Below are positions 1 to 7,666 of a stretch of DNA of 64,000 nucleotides, piece by piece (positions within the stretch are counted from its first letter, which is position 1; the number at the start of each line of letters is the position of its first letter). Below the pieces are notes generated by a model. That model saw only the letters and a list, made by a program, of their open reading frames with translations. It had not been told where the DNA came from and did not search any database. Location of the stretch: positions 220,421-284,420 of the forward strand of contig NZ_JAAWWP010000010.1 in the NCBI RefSeq assembly GCF_012273655.1. The letters are read 5' to 3'. The translations under genes were made by a program, and so were the position numbers. Source of the DNA: Streptomyces physcomitrii (lineage in GTDB: Bacteria; Actinomycetota; Actinomycetes; Streptomycetales; Streptomycetaceae).

Positions 1-2
1 GC

Positions 3-899
3 CGCAGGCACACCGCAGTTGCCGGTACCGCACTGCTCGCCGCCGTGACGCTCGGCGGCTGCAGTCTGCTCGGCGACGGCTCACCGGAACCGGGCGCTTC
101 TTCCACCCGGTCGGCCCAGGGCCCGAAGGCGGAACCGGCCTGGGACGTCTCGCCGCGTTCGATGGCCGCCGTCGGGGACTCCATCACCCGGGGCTTCGAC
201 GCCTGCAGCGTGCTCTCCGACTGCCCGGAGGCCTCCTGGGCGACCGGCAGCGACAAGGAGGTGCGCAGTCTCGCGGTGCGCCTGCTCGGCACCGGCGCGG
301 CCGAGCACAGCTGGAACTACGCCCGTTCGGGGGCGCGGATGGCCGATCTGCCCGCCCAGCTGGACCGCGCCGCGGCGCACCGCCCCGAGCTCGTCACCGT
401 GATGGCCGGGGCCAACGACGCCTGCCGGGACTCCACCGCCGCGATGACCCCGGTCGAGGACTTCCGCGCGCAGTTCTCCGCCGCGCTGCACCGGCTGCGC
501 GAGGACCTGCCGCGCACCCAGGTGTACGTGGCCAGCGTGCCCGACCTGAAGCGGCTCTGGTCGCAGGGGCGCACCAACCCGCTGGGCAAGCAGATCTGGA
601 AGCTCGGCATCTGCCCCTCGATGCTGGCGGACGCGGACGACCTCGCGCCGAAGGCCACCGAGCGCCGCGCCACCGTGCTCGACCGGGTCGTCGCGTACAA
701 CAAGGCGCTGCGCGAGGTGTGCGCCGAGGACAAGCGCTGCCGCTTCGACCAGAACGCGGTCTTCGACTACCCCTTCGGCACCGGCCAGTTGAGCCCCTGG
801 GACTGGTTCCACCCCGGCAAGAACGGCCAGTCGCGGCTCGCCGAGATCGCCTACCGCGGGATCACCGCGAAGGACCCCGAGGTCCGGGCCGCGCCCTGA
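3..899 (+). CDS. SGNH/GDSL-family hydrolase, exported lipoprotein (5' end outside window)
   Basis: Secreted serine esterase/lipase-like hydrolase. The reading frame is open from the first bases, and the sequence before the in-frame GTG at 45 still reads as a basic, hydrophobic signal peptide (RRHTAVAGTALLAAVTLGGC). The true start therefore lies upstream of the window. LGGC is a lipobox with Cys as the lipidated residue. The SGNH blocks are visible: GDSITRG (catalytic Ser), AGAND (Asn block) and DWFHPG (catalytic Asp and His). Several Cys pairs in the mature part suggest disulfides, as in extracellular actinomycete SGNH enzymes. The substrate cannot be read from the sequence. Identification of the family is secure; the role is not. 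Confidence 0.9.
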   Translation, partial: RRHTAVAGTALLAAVTLGGCSLLGDGSPEPGASSTRSAQGPKAEPAWDVSPRSMAAVGDSITRGFDACSVLSDCPEASWATGSDKEVRSLAVRLLGTGAAEHSWNYARSGARMADLPAQLDRAAAHRPELVTVMAGANDACRDSTAAMTPVEDFRAQFSAALHRLREDLPRTQVYVASVPDLKRLWSQGRTNPLGKQIWKLGICPSMLADADDLAPKATERRATVLDRVVAYNKALREVCAEDKRCRFDQNAVFDYPFGTGQLSPWDWFHPGKNGQSRLAEIAYRGITAKDPEVRAAP

Positions 900-991
900 T
901 CCCGCGCTCCGGCTCCGGGCCTGCGACACGGTCCGCGCCCCGGGTGCCGGGCCTGCGCCGGGCGGCCGGGCGCGGCGCATACCCTCGGTCC

Positions 992-1987
992 ATGCGCAGA
1001 GAAGACTTCGGCACCCTCGACGACGGTACGGCCGTCCACCGCTGGACCCTCGAATCCGCGGGGGTGCGGGTGCGCGTCCTGACGTACGGCGGCATCGTGC
1101 AGTCGGCCGAGGCTCCCGACCGGCGGGGCCGCACCGCCGAAGTGGTGCTCGGCCACCCGGATCTGAAGGGCTATCTGACGCACACCGGGCCCTACTTCGG
1201 CGCGCTGGTGGGGCGGTACGCGAACCGGATCGCGGGCGGCCGCTTCGTCCTGGACGAGCGCAGCTACTCCCTGGCGCCCAACGACGGCGAGAACAGCCTG
1301 CACGGCGGCGCACACGGTTTCGACAAGAAGGTCTGGGAGGCGGAGGAGGTCGACGACGGCCTGCGCCTGTCCCGGGTGAGCGCGCACGGCGAGGAGGGGT
1401 TCCCCGGCCGCCTGGAGGTCTCGGCGACCTACTCGCTGGACGAGAACGGCGCCCTGCACGTGGCCTACGAGGCGGTCACCGACGCCCCGACCGTGGTCAA
1501 CCTGACGAACCACACGTACTGGAACCTCGGCGGCGTCGAGGAGGGCCGGGCCGCCTCGACCGCCGAGCACCGGCTGCGGATCGTCGCGGCGCGGCTGACC
1601 CCGGCGGGCCCGGACGGCATCCCCACGGGTGAGTTCGCCCTGGTGGAGGACACCCGTTTCGACTACCGCAGGGCCCGGCCGCTCGGTTCGGGGCTCGACC
1701 ACAACTTCGTCCTGGACAAGGGGGTCACCCCGCTTCCGGAGGAGTTCGCCGAGCTGGGCGACCCCGGCAGCGGGCGGGTGCTGACGCTGTCCACCACCGA
1801 GCCCGGCGTGCAGGTCTACACCGGCGACCACCTGGACGGCGAGCCCTTCGGCCCCGGTCAGGGCGTCGCCCTGGAGACCCAGCACTTCCCCGACTCCCCC
1901 AACCGGCCCGGCTTTCCGCCCACCGTGCTGCGGCCCGACGAGGTCTACATGTCCGAGACGGTGTACGCGCTCGGCGTCCTCGACTGA
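992..1987 (+). CDS. galM: Aldose 1-epimerase (galactose mutarotase family)
   Basis: 331-residue cytoplasmic enzyme interconverting alpha and beta anomers of aldoses. Family marks: NRIAGGRF near the N-terminus, a His in LHGGAHGFDKKVW, the NLTNHTYWNLGG block with the catalytic His, and the C-terminal ETQHFPDSPNRPGFP block whose Glu is the usual catalytic base. The ATG at 992 was chosen because the family N-terminus begins here; the same frame is open upstream only as out-of-frame overlap with the preceding gene. It lies 92 bp after the lipoprotein gene on the same strand, possibly co-transcribed. Length fits the family (about 330-350). The exact sugar specificity is unknown. Confidence 0.93.
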   Translation: MRREDFGTLDDGTAVHRWTLESAGVRVRVLTYGGIVQSAEAPDRRGRTAEVVLGHPDLKGYLTHTGPYFGALVGRYANRIAGGRFVLDERSYSLAPNDGENSLHGGAHGFDKKVWEAEEVDDGLRLSRVSAHGEEGFPGRLEVSATYSLDENGALHVAYEAVTDAPTVVNLTNHTYWNLGGVEEGRAASTAEHRLRIVAARLTPAGPDGIPTGEFALVEDTRFDYRRARPLGSGLDHNFVLDKGVTPLPEEFAELGDPGSGRVLTLSTTEPGVQVYTGDHLDGEPFGPGQGVALETQHFPDSPNRPGFPPTVLRPDEVYMSETVYALGVLD

Positions 1988-2092
1988 GCCGCGCGCAGCG
2001 GGCGTCCACCCGGCACGGACGGGACAGAGGGGGCGGCGGCGAGTGATTCCCGCCACTTCGGATTCACAGGTTCGGCCACTACGGTTTCGCAG

Positions 2093-3244
2093 ATGCCCCA
2101 CGCCGGACCTGAAAGAGCCGCCGCCACGTCCGCTCCGCAGGACTTCGCGTCCGCCCGCGCCTCACCCGCCGCGGCGGACCGGGCGCGGGCACCGGGCGCC
2201 GGACCGGCCGCTCGGCAGGACGGCGGCAGGCCCGCCCCGGCGGTCCGGGACCCCTTCCTCGACAACGCCAAGTATCTGACGATCCTCTGTGTGGGCGTCG
2301 GCCACTTCCTGGAGCCGCTCAGCCACGGCAGCCGCTCCACCGAGGCCCTGTACTTCGCGATCTACGCCTTCCACATGCCGGCCTTCATCCTCATCTCCGG
2401 CTATCTCTCCCGCAGTTACACCGGCACCCGCAACCAGGTGGTCCGCCTGATCGCCGGGGTGGCCCTGCCGTATCTGATGATCCAGTTCTGCTACACGCTC
2501 TTCATGCGCTGGGCCGCCGACGACCCCGACCGTGAATTCGCCTTCAACAAGCCGGGGTTCGCGCTGTGGTTCCTGGTGGCGCTGTTCCTGTGGCGACTGA
2601 CGACCCCGCTGTGGAAGAACCTGCGGCATCCGCTGGCCGTCTCCCTGGTGGTGGCCGTCGCCGCGAGCATGACCCCCTCGATGGGCGAGGACTTCTCGCT
2701 CATGCGGATGTTCCAGTTCCTGCCGTTCTTCGTGCTCGGACTGCTGCTGCGGCCCGAGCACTTCTCCTTCCTCGGCCACCGCGCGGTACGCGCCGCCGCG
2801 CTGCCGATACTGCTCTGCGCGCTGGTCGTCGCCTACTGGGCGGTGCCGCGGATGGACCCGGCGTGGTTCGGCCGCACCCGCTCCGTCGACGAGTTCGGGG
2901 TGCCGACCTGGGCGGGCGTCGTGATGTTCGTGGCGCTCTTCGGCGCCGGTCTGTTGATGAGCGCCTGCTTCCTCGCCTGGGTGCCGCGCCGCCGGACCTG
3001 GTTCACCGCACTGGGCGCGGGCACCCTCTACGCGTATCTGCTCCACATCTTCCTGGTGAAGTCCTCGCGCGAGTTCGACTGGTACGAGCCCGAGTGGCTG
3101 CAGCAGCCGCTGAGCCGGGTCCTCGTCGTCCTGCTGGCCTGCGCCGTGATGACCGTGCTGTGCACTCCGGTGGTCCGGCGGGCCTTCCGGTATCTGGTGG
3201 AGCCGCGGGCGGGGTGGCTGTTCGTGCGGGTGGAGGGCAAGTAG
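2093..3244 (+). CDS. Acyltransferase-3 family integral membrane protein
   Basis: 383 residues. The first 55 are Ala/Pro-rich and disordered. The rest is a polytopic membrane domain with about ten hydrophobic helices, beginning DNAKYLTILCVGVGHFLEPL, which contains the conserved early His of acyltransferase-3 (OafA/NolL/WcaM-type) enzymes. These transfer acetyl or other acyl groups to sugars on the envelope. Related actinomycete proteins are often labelled fucose 4-O-acetylase. The start lacks a clear ribosome binding site; a TACGGT hexamer sits 7 bases before the ATG, so leaderless transcription is possible but unproven. The gene converges on the EI24-like gene across a repeat-rich palindromic region. 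Substrate unknown. Confidence 0.83.
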   Translation: MPHAGPERAAATSAPQDFASARASPAAADRARAPGAGPAARQDGGRPAPAVRDPFLDNAKYLTILCVGVGHFLEPLSHGSRSTEALYFAIYAFHMPAFILISGYLSRSYTGTRNQVVRLIAGVALPYLMIQFCYTLFMRWAADDPDREFAFNKPGFALWFLVALFLWRLTTPLWKNLRHPLAVSLVVAVAASMTPSMGEDFSLMRMFQFLPFFVLGLLLRPEHFSFLGHRAVRAAALPILLCALVVAYWAVPRMDPAWFGRTRSVDEFGVPTWAGVVMFVALFGAGLLMSACFLAWVPRRRTWFTALGAGTLYAYLLHIFLVKSSREFDWYEPEWLQQPLSRVLVVLLACAVMTVLCTPVVRRAFRYLVEPRAGWLFVRVEGK

Positions 3245-3276
3245 GGGCGGGGGAAGGAGGGGTGGGTGGGGGGTGT

Positions 3277-3380
3277 GTGACGGGTGACAGGTGACAGATG
3301 ACGGATGACGGATGACGGATGACGGATGACGGATATTGATATCTGTCATCCGTTATCCGTCACCTGTCACATGTCACCCG
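3277..3380. repeat. Degenerate 7-bp tandem repeats forming a large imperfect inverted repeat between convergent genes
   Basis: The left half is built of 7-mers: GTGACGG, GTGACAG, GTGACAG-like, then five perfect GATGACG units at 3297-3331. After a GATATTGATATC centre the right half carries the reverse-complement series (CTGTCAT, CCGTTAT, CCGTCAC, CTGTCAC, ATGTCAC). The whole can fold into one long imperfect stem. It lies exactly between the stop codons of two convergent genes (3244 and 3388), so a bidirectional terminator is the simplest reading. The 7-bp periodicity is unusual for a terminator. Confidence 0.8.
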
Positions 3381-3387
3381 CCATCGC

Positions 3388-4218
3388 TCACCCACCACTC
3401 CTCCACTCCCCTCCGGCCACCTCAGCCCGCGCGGCCCCCGCGGCACCAGCCCGGACGGCTTCCGCCTCCCCCGACTCCTCCCCCAGCAGCCGCCGGGCGA
3501 GCAGGGTGGCCCCCGCGACCGCGCCCGGCATCAGGAACACCGCGACGAAGGGCACCAGGAAGGTGGCGGCCAGGGGTGCACCGAAGCCCCAGACGAGGCG
3601 CTTGTGGGAGCGCAGCAGGGCGAGGCGTTCGCGGAGTTCGACGCCGCGCCGCTGGAGGGCGATGGCGGTCAGCTCCTCGGTGAGGAAGAAGCCGGTGACG
3701 AAGATTCCCACCACCGGGACCACGGTCTGCCCCGCCACCGGCACGAAGCCGCAGGCGAAGAGGAGCACGCCCCAGAGCCCGGCCCGCAGAAGGATCCGCA
3801 GACTGTCGCGGGCGGAGATCCACAGCTCGCGCAGCAGGGGCAGGCCGGACTCGGGGGCGAGGCCGTCCGGGGAGACGCTGCGGTCCACGCGTTCCGAGAG
3901 CTTCTCGTAGAAGGGCTGGCCGACGAGGAGGGTGACCGCGGTGAAGGTGAGCACCGAGAGCAGGAGCGCGAGGGCGAAGAGGACCACCGTGAGCAGGCCC
4001 CGGAACAGGCCCTGCCAGGGCGAGGACCAGTCGTCGGCGAAGGGTGTCGCCCAGCCGACGAGCTCGGAGCCCCACAGGGCGAGCGAGGTCAGCGCCGCCG
4101 CGTAGAGGACCAGGGTGAGGAGTCCGGGCAGCAGCCCGAGTCCGTAGCTCCGGCCGTGGGCGGCGACCCACCGCTGCCCTTTGACCAGTTGTTCGAAGCC
4201 CGCCCCGAGATCACCCAT
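3388..4218 (-). CDS. EI24/CysZ-like integral membrane protein
   Basis: 276-residue membrane protein of the EI24 domain family, which includes the sulfate permease CysZ of E. coli. N-terminus GDLGAGFEQLVKGQRWVAAH is followed by a first long hydrophobic helix (GLLPGLLTLVLYAAALTSLA). Further helices lie around residues 75-105, 160-185 and 235-260. The FYEKLSERVDRSV loop after the second helix is typical of the family. I chose the ATG at 4218; a GTG three codons earlier is also possible. Members in actinomycetes have no proven transport substrate, so sulfate uptake should not be assumed. Nothing nearby points to sulfur metabolism. Confidence 0.82.
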   Translation of the reverse strand: MGDLGAGFEQLVKGQRWVAAHGRSYGLGLLPGLLTLVLYAAALTSLALWGSELVGWATPFADDWSSPWQGLFRGLLTVVLFALALLLSVLTFTAVTLLVGQPFYEKLSERVDRSVSPDGLAPESGLPLLRELWISARDSLRILLRAGLWGVLLFACGFVPVAGQTVVPVVGIFVTGFFLTEELTAIALQRRGVELRERLALLRSHKRLVWGFGAPLAATFLVPFVAVFLMPGAVAGATLLARRLLGEESGEAEAVRAGAAGAARAEVAGGEWRSGG

Positions 4219-4315
4219 GACCGGCACTTTACCCGCGGGGCGGTGCCGCTTCCGGGGGTGCCCCCGCGAGGGCCGTGTCCCCGGAAGCGGCGCCTTCCGC
4301 GAGCCGCTGGCGCTC

Positions 4316-5350
4316 TCAGCCGAGGGTGACGAGCGCCTTGCCGGAGTTCTCGCCGCGGAGCATGCCGAGGAAGGCCTCCACGCCGTTCTCCACGCCCTGG
4401 TAGACCTGTTCGCGGTAGGTGAGTTCGCCGGAGCGGATCCAGGCGGAGACCTCCTGGACGAACTGCGGCTGGAGCGCCTTGTGGTCGCTGACGAGCAGGC
4501 CCTGCAGGCGCAGCCGCTTGCCGATGATCTGGGTGAGGTTGCGGGGCGCGGGGGTCGGCTCGGTGGTGTTGTAGACGGAGATCATTCCGCAGATGACGGC
4601 GCGGCCGAAGACGTTGAAGGAGGAGAGCGCGGCCTCCAGGTGCTCGCCGCCGACATTGTCGAAGTAGAGGTCGATGCCCTCGGGGGCGGCCTTCTTCAGC
4701 TGCTCGGCGACCGGACCGTCCTTGTAGTTGAAGGCCGCGTCGAAGCCGTACTCCTCGGTGAGCTGGCGCACCTTCTCGGCCGAGCCCGCGGAGCCGACGA
4801 CCCGGGCAGCGCCCTTGAGCCGGGCGATCTGGCCGACCTGGCTGCCCACCGCGCCCGCGGCGCCGGAGACGAAGACGGTGTCGCCGGGCTTGAAGGAGCC
4901 GACCTCCAGGAGACCCGCGTAGGCGGTCAGGCCGACCATGCCGAGCACCCCGAGGTAGGCGGAGAGCGGGGCGAGCGAGGGGTCGACCTTGGTGGCCTGG
5001 GCGGCCGGCACCTCGGCGTAGTCGCGCCAGCCGAGGGGGTGCAGCACGGTGTCGCCGACCGCGAAGCCCTCGGCGGCGGAGGCGACGACCTCGCCGACCG
5101 CGCCGCCGTCCATCGGCTGGTCCAGGCGGTAGGGCGGTACGTAGGACTTGGCGTCGTTCATCCGGCCGCGCATGTACGGGTCGACGGAGAAGTGCAGGTT
5201 GCGCACCAGGACCGAGCCCTCGGCCGGGGCCGTCAGCGGGATCTCGCGGAGCGCGAAGTCCTCGGGGACCGGCCAGCCCTCGGGGCGCCGGACCAGGTGC
5301 CAGGCACGGGCGGCGGCGGGGAGGGCCGGGGCGGAGGGGGCGTCGGACAT
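4316..5350 (-). CDS. NADP-dependent medium-chain oxidoreductase (leukotriene B4 dehydrogenase/CurA-like)
   Basis: 344-residue zinc-independent medium-chain reductase that uses NADPH to reduce alkenals, alkenones or quinones. N-terminal GroES-like part includes RNLHFSVDPYMRGRM, diagnostic for the PTGR/CurA branch. The Rossmann part has GAAGAVGSQVGQIA, and YFDNVGGEHLEA follows. The start at 5350 is preceded by AAAGGTGA at a suitable distance; an upstream ATG in the same frame would place the start inside the promoter region. It is transcribed divergently from a MarR regulator, the usual arrangement for a MarR-controlled detoxification enzyme. A TTCACC-A-GGTGAA palindrome lies 22 bp before the start. 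Substrate unknown. Confidence 0.9.
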   Translation of the reverse strand: MSDAPSAPALPAAARAWHLVRRPEGWPVPEDFALREIPLTAPAEGSVLVRNLHFSVDPYMRGRMNDAKSYVPPYRLDQPMDGGAVGEVVASAAEGFAVGDTVLHPLGWRDYAEVPAAQATKVDPSLAPLSAYLGVLGMVGLTAYAGLLEVGSFKPGDTVFVSGAAGAVGSQVGQIARLKGAARVVGSAGSAEKVRQLTEEYGFDAAFNYKDGPVAEQLKKAAPEGIDLYFDNVGGEHLEAALSSFNVFGRAVICGMISVYNTTEPTPAPRNLTQIIGKRLRLQGLLVSDHKALQPQFVQEVSAWIRSGELTYREQVYQGVENGVEAFLGMLRGENSGKALVTLG

Positions 5351-5371
5351 AGGGGTCACCTTTCGGAATGC

Positions 5372-5384
5372 TTCACCAGGTGAA
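5372..5384. promoter_or_regulatory. Palindrome TTCACCAGGTGAA, candidate MarR operator
   Basis: Six-bp perfect arms around one central base, in the 89-bp gap between the divergent oxidoreductase and marR starts. On the minus strand a TTGACA at 5412-5417 and a weak CATGTT about 18 bp further could be the oxidoreductase promoter, which would put the palindrome at the transcription start. This is the size and place expected of a MarR dimer site. Inference only. Confidence 0.5.
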
Positions 5385-5439
5385 ACAAACATGCCTCTGG
5401 ATATTTCATGGTGTCAAGTAACTGGGTAAGGTGGTGTCC

Positions 5440-5889
5440 ATGGGCACAGGCAACACCACCCCGGACCCGCTGACCCTGGAGGTCGTCGACCTCATCGGCA
5501 GTGTCGTGGCCCGCTACCACCAGGAGTACGAGGAAGCGGCGGCCCGTCACGCGCTGACCGGCCCGCAGGCCCGGCTGCTCGGCCTGCTCTCCCTGGAGCC
5601 GCTGCCCATGCGGCGCATCGCCCAGCGGCTGAAGTGCGAGCCCTCGAACATCACCGGGATGGTGGATCGCCTGGAGGCCCGCGGCCTCGTCGAGCGGCGC
5701 CCCGCCCCCGACGACCGCCGGGTCAAGCTCGCGGCGCCGACCGAGGAGGGCCTGCGCACCGCCCGGGGCCTGCGCGAGTCCCTGGACTTCGCCCGCGAAC
5801 CGCTCTCCGCGCTCACCGAGGCGGAACGGCTCGCCCTGCGCGATCTGCTGCAGCGCATGCTCGGCGACGAGGGCGAGAACGCGGGCTGA
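5440..5889 (+). CDS. MarR-family transcriptional regulator
   Basis: 149 residues with a winged-helix DNA-binding core: MRRIAQRLKCEPSNITGMVDRLEARGLVERR (recognition helix) and PAPDDRRVKLAAPTEEG (wing with the conserved DxR). N- and C-terminal helices would form the dimer interface. The ATG at 5440 is preceded by AAGGTGG at five bases; a GTG three codons earlier is less well placed. Divergent from the reductase gene and likely its local repressor, responding to a phenolic or electrophilic ligand as many MarR proteins do. Ligand not deducible. Confidence 0.92.
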   Translation: MGTGNTTPDPLTLEVVDLIGSVVARYHQEYEEAAARHALTGPQARLLGLLSLEPLPMRRIAQRLKCEPSNITGMVDRLEARGLVERRPAPDDRRVKLAAPTEEGLRTARGLRESLDFAREPLSALTEAERLALRDLLQRMLGDEGENAG

Positions 5890-5972
5890 GGACGAGGCCG
5901 GAGAGGACGGCCGAGAAACCGGCGGCGCTGGAACCGGACCGCCGGGCGGGGCTCAAGCCGCCGCCGGGTGCC

Positions 5973-6782
5973 TCACAGACACCACCACAGCCAGGGGTTG
6001 CAGGTCTCCGAGGGCTCTTCGGTGGGCGTGGGTTCCTCGGTGGCGGGCGGCGGAGTACTGCCCGGGGCTTCGGTGGTGCCGGTGTCGGGGGGTGTGGTGG
6101 CGCCGGGCTCCGAGGGGGTGCCCTCGTCCTCGGTGTCGCCACCGCCCGGTGTGCCGTTCTCCTCGTCGCCCTTGCCCTTGCCGTCCTTCTCCGCGTCCCC
6201 GTCCTTGCCCTTCTCCTTCTCCTTCTTGCTCGACGAGGGCGAGGCGGTGCCGGAGGCGGACTCCCCGGCGGAGGCTCCGGGCGAGGGGCTCTCGCCGGGC
6301 GCGCTGTCCTCGCCCCCGGCCGAGGCGGAGCTGCCGTCCTCGCCGGTTCCCCCCTCGGGCACCGAAGCGGCCCTGGGCGTCTGGAAGGGGGCCTCGATAG
6401 CGAGTTCGGCGAGGCTCAGGGCGCCCGCGGCGAGGACGATCCCGGTGGCCACGAGCAGGACCCGGCGCCGCTTGCGCCGGTGCGTACGGTTCTTGGCGTT
6501 CTTCGCGCGCCGGCCGCCGCCGCGGGAATCGCGCGGGCCCTCGGTCCCGCGGGAGTCGCGCGGACCCTCGCTCTCCGCCTTCCTGGCGCGGGAGTTGCGG
6601 GCCCGCCGGTTCTGCGCGCGGCCGCCGTGCGAGGCGGGAGCCGGGGCGCCGGCCTCGCCCTCCCCCCGGGGCTCGTCGGCGCGGGCCCGCCCGTACGCGC
6701 GGCAGGCCTCGGCGGGAGTGGCGCAACCCGGGCAGACAAGGGCGCCGTTGAGATGCCGACGGCAGGGCTGGCAGTAATCCAT
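5973..6782 (-). CDS. SCO2400-family membrane protein with N-terminal Cys motif
   Basis: 269 residues. The N-terminus MDYCQPCRRHLNGALVCPGC has two CxxC pairs like a zinc ribbon and resembles what I recall as the SCO2400 family of Streptomyces. A basic Arg/Gly/Ala-rich linker (residues 35-105) follows, then one transmembrane helix (VLLVATGIVLAAGALSLAEL, about 110-130). A long Ser/Glu/Gly/Pro-rich tail ends in ETCNPWLWWCL, which carries two Cys and an unusual Trp cluster. Predicted topology is zinc ribbon inside and low-complexity tail outside. No function is known to me. Several tail repeats (EKDGKGKGDEEN, TEEPTPTEEPSET) make the length variable. Confidence 0.75.
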   Translation of the reverse strand: MDYCQPCRRHLNGALVCPGCATPAEACRAYGRARADEPRGEGEAGAPAPASHGGRAQNRRARNSRARKAESEGPRDSRGTEGPRDSRGGGRRAKNAKNRTHRRKRRRVLLVATGIVLAAGALSLAELAIEAPFQTPRAASVPEGGTGEDGSSASAGGEDSAPGESPSPGASAGESASGTASPSSSKKEKEKGKDGDAEKDGKGKGDEENGTPGGGDTEDEGTPSEPGATTPPDTGTTEAPGSTPPPATEEPTPTEEPSETCNPWLWWCL

Positions 6783-6933
6783 GACGGTCGAAGGCTAGGG
6801 CGCGGGCATGACACACCGGAAGCGCGCGCTGTGAAAGTTGTGTGCAAGGGGGTTTGCCGTCGGCGTGGTGCCTGACCAGGAGGCCGGGGCGCACGATACG
6901 GACCTCTCGGCCGGGATGGGTCAGGATGGGGAC

Positions 6934-7572
6934 ATGCCCACCGACCCGAGCGCCGGTCCGCCTGACGGGAAGCGGCCGGAGCCCTTCACCCCGCTCGACT
7001 TCCAGCTGGTGCTGTTGCGCCGGATGGCCGACCACCACCCGGAACTCGTCGAGGAGGCCCGCCGCGAGCTGGGCGCCTCGGCCACCCGGATGCGGAAGGC
7101 CAACCGCCGCTGGCAGGCGATGCTGCGGTCCCCGGGCGGGAGTCGCGGCGCCGGTCTCCACCGCTCCGTACTCGGCCCGCCCGAGCGCGAACTCACCCGC
7201 CGGTTGGGCGAGTTGGAGTGCACCGCGCTGCTCTGGCCGGTGCCGCTCTGGCCCTCCCTGCGCTTCGAGGTGCTGCTCGCGCCCGGCGGCGCCCGCTGGA
7301 ACGAGTGGCTGATCCGCGCGCCGGGAGCCGGTCCCGCCGCCCCGCGCACCACGGCGGACCTGCGCCCCTGGACGTACACCGTGGCGGAGGTGGCGGGCGC
7401 CTTCGCCCCGGCCCGGCCCCTTGAGGGCACCGCGCCCACCCGCTGGGGCCTGGCCTTCGAGGCACCCGACGCGCAGGGGCGGCGGCGGGCCTGCGTCGCC
7501 GAGTTCACCTGGGGCCTGCTCCAGCGCTTCCGTATCCGCGACGAGGAGACCGAGGCACCCGCAGGCCCCTGA
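6934..7572 (+). CDS. Conserved hypothetical protein
   Basis: 212 residues, soluble, with no signal peptide. It starts MPTDPSAGPPDGKRPEP and continues FTPLDFQLVLLRRMADHHPELVEEARRELGASATRMRKANRRWQAMLRS, a helical region rich in Arg. The second half is a beta-rich stretch with several Trp residues (TALLWPVPLWPSLRFEVLL, WNEWLIRAP, WTYTVAEVAGAF). I chose the ATG at 6934 because a GGATGGGG sequence lies just upstream and the frame before it does not look coding. I do not recognise the family. It lies upstream of the MerR-PP2C gene on the same strand, 94 bp apart and separated by that gene's own promoter-like motif. Confidence 0.7.
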   Translation: MPTDPSAGPPDGKRPEPFTPLDFQLVLLRRMADHHPELVEEARRELGASATRMRKANRRWQAMLRSPGGSRGAGLHRSVLGPPERELTRRLGELECTALLWPVPLWPSLRFEVLLAPGGARWNEWLIRAPGAGPAAPRTTADLRPWTYTVAEVAGAFAPARPLEGTAPTRWGLAFEAPDAQGRRRACVAEFTWGLLQRFRIRDEETEAPAGP

Positions 7573-7595
7573 GAACCGGGCACCGGACGTGCCGC

Positions 7596-7626
7596 TTGAC
7601 CTTCCCCTTCGGGCAAGCCGCAGCAT
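7596..7626 (+). promoter_or_regulatory. MerR-type promoter with 19-bp spacer and internal inverted repeat
   Basis: TTGACC (7596-7601), a 19-bp spacer holding CTTCCCC-TTC-GGGCAAG (one mismatch in the inverted repeat), then CAGCAT (7621-7626). Over-long spacers with the operator inside are the hallmark of promoters activated by MerR proteins. The next gene encodes a MerR domain, so autoregulation is likely. Confidence 0.6.
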
Positions 7627-7666
7627 CGGGAGCACCGGGCGAAGGGCCCGGTACGAGGAGGACGGC

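Noticed and set aside
3326..3910. Plus-strand open frames opposite the EI24-like gene
   Set aside because: They begin inside the repeat array and read as Arg/Ser/Pro-rich antisense of a clear membrane-protein gene.
6838..6933. Longer N-terminus for the hypothetical protein starting at 6934
   Set aside because: The extension lacks a ribosome binding site and its residues do not look coding; the ATG with upstream GGATGGGG is preferred.
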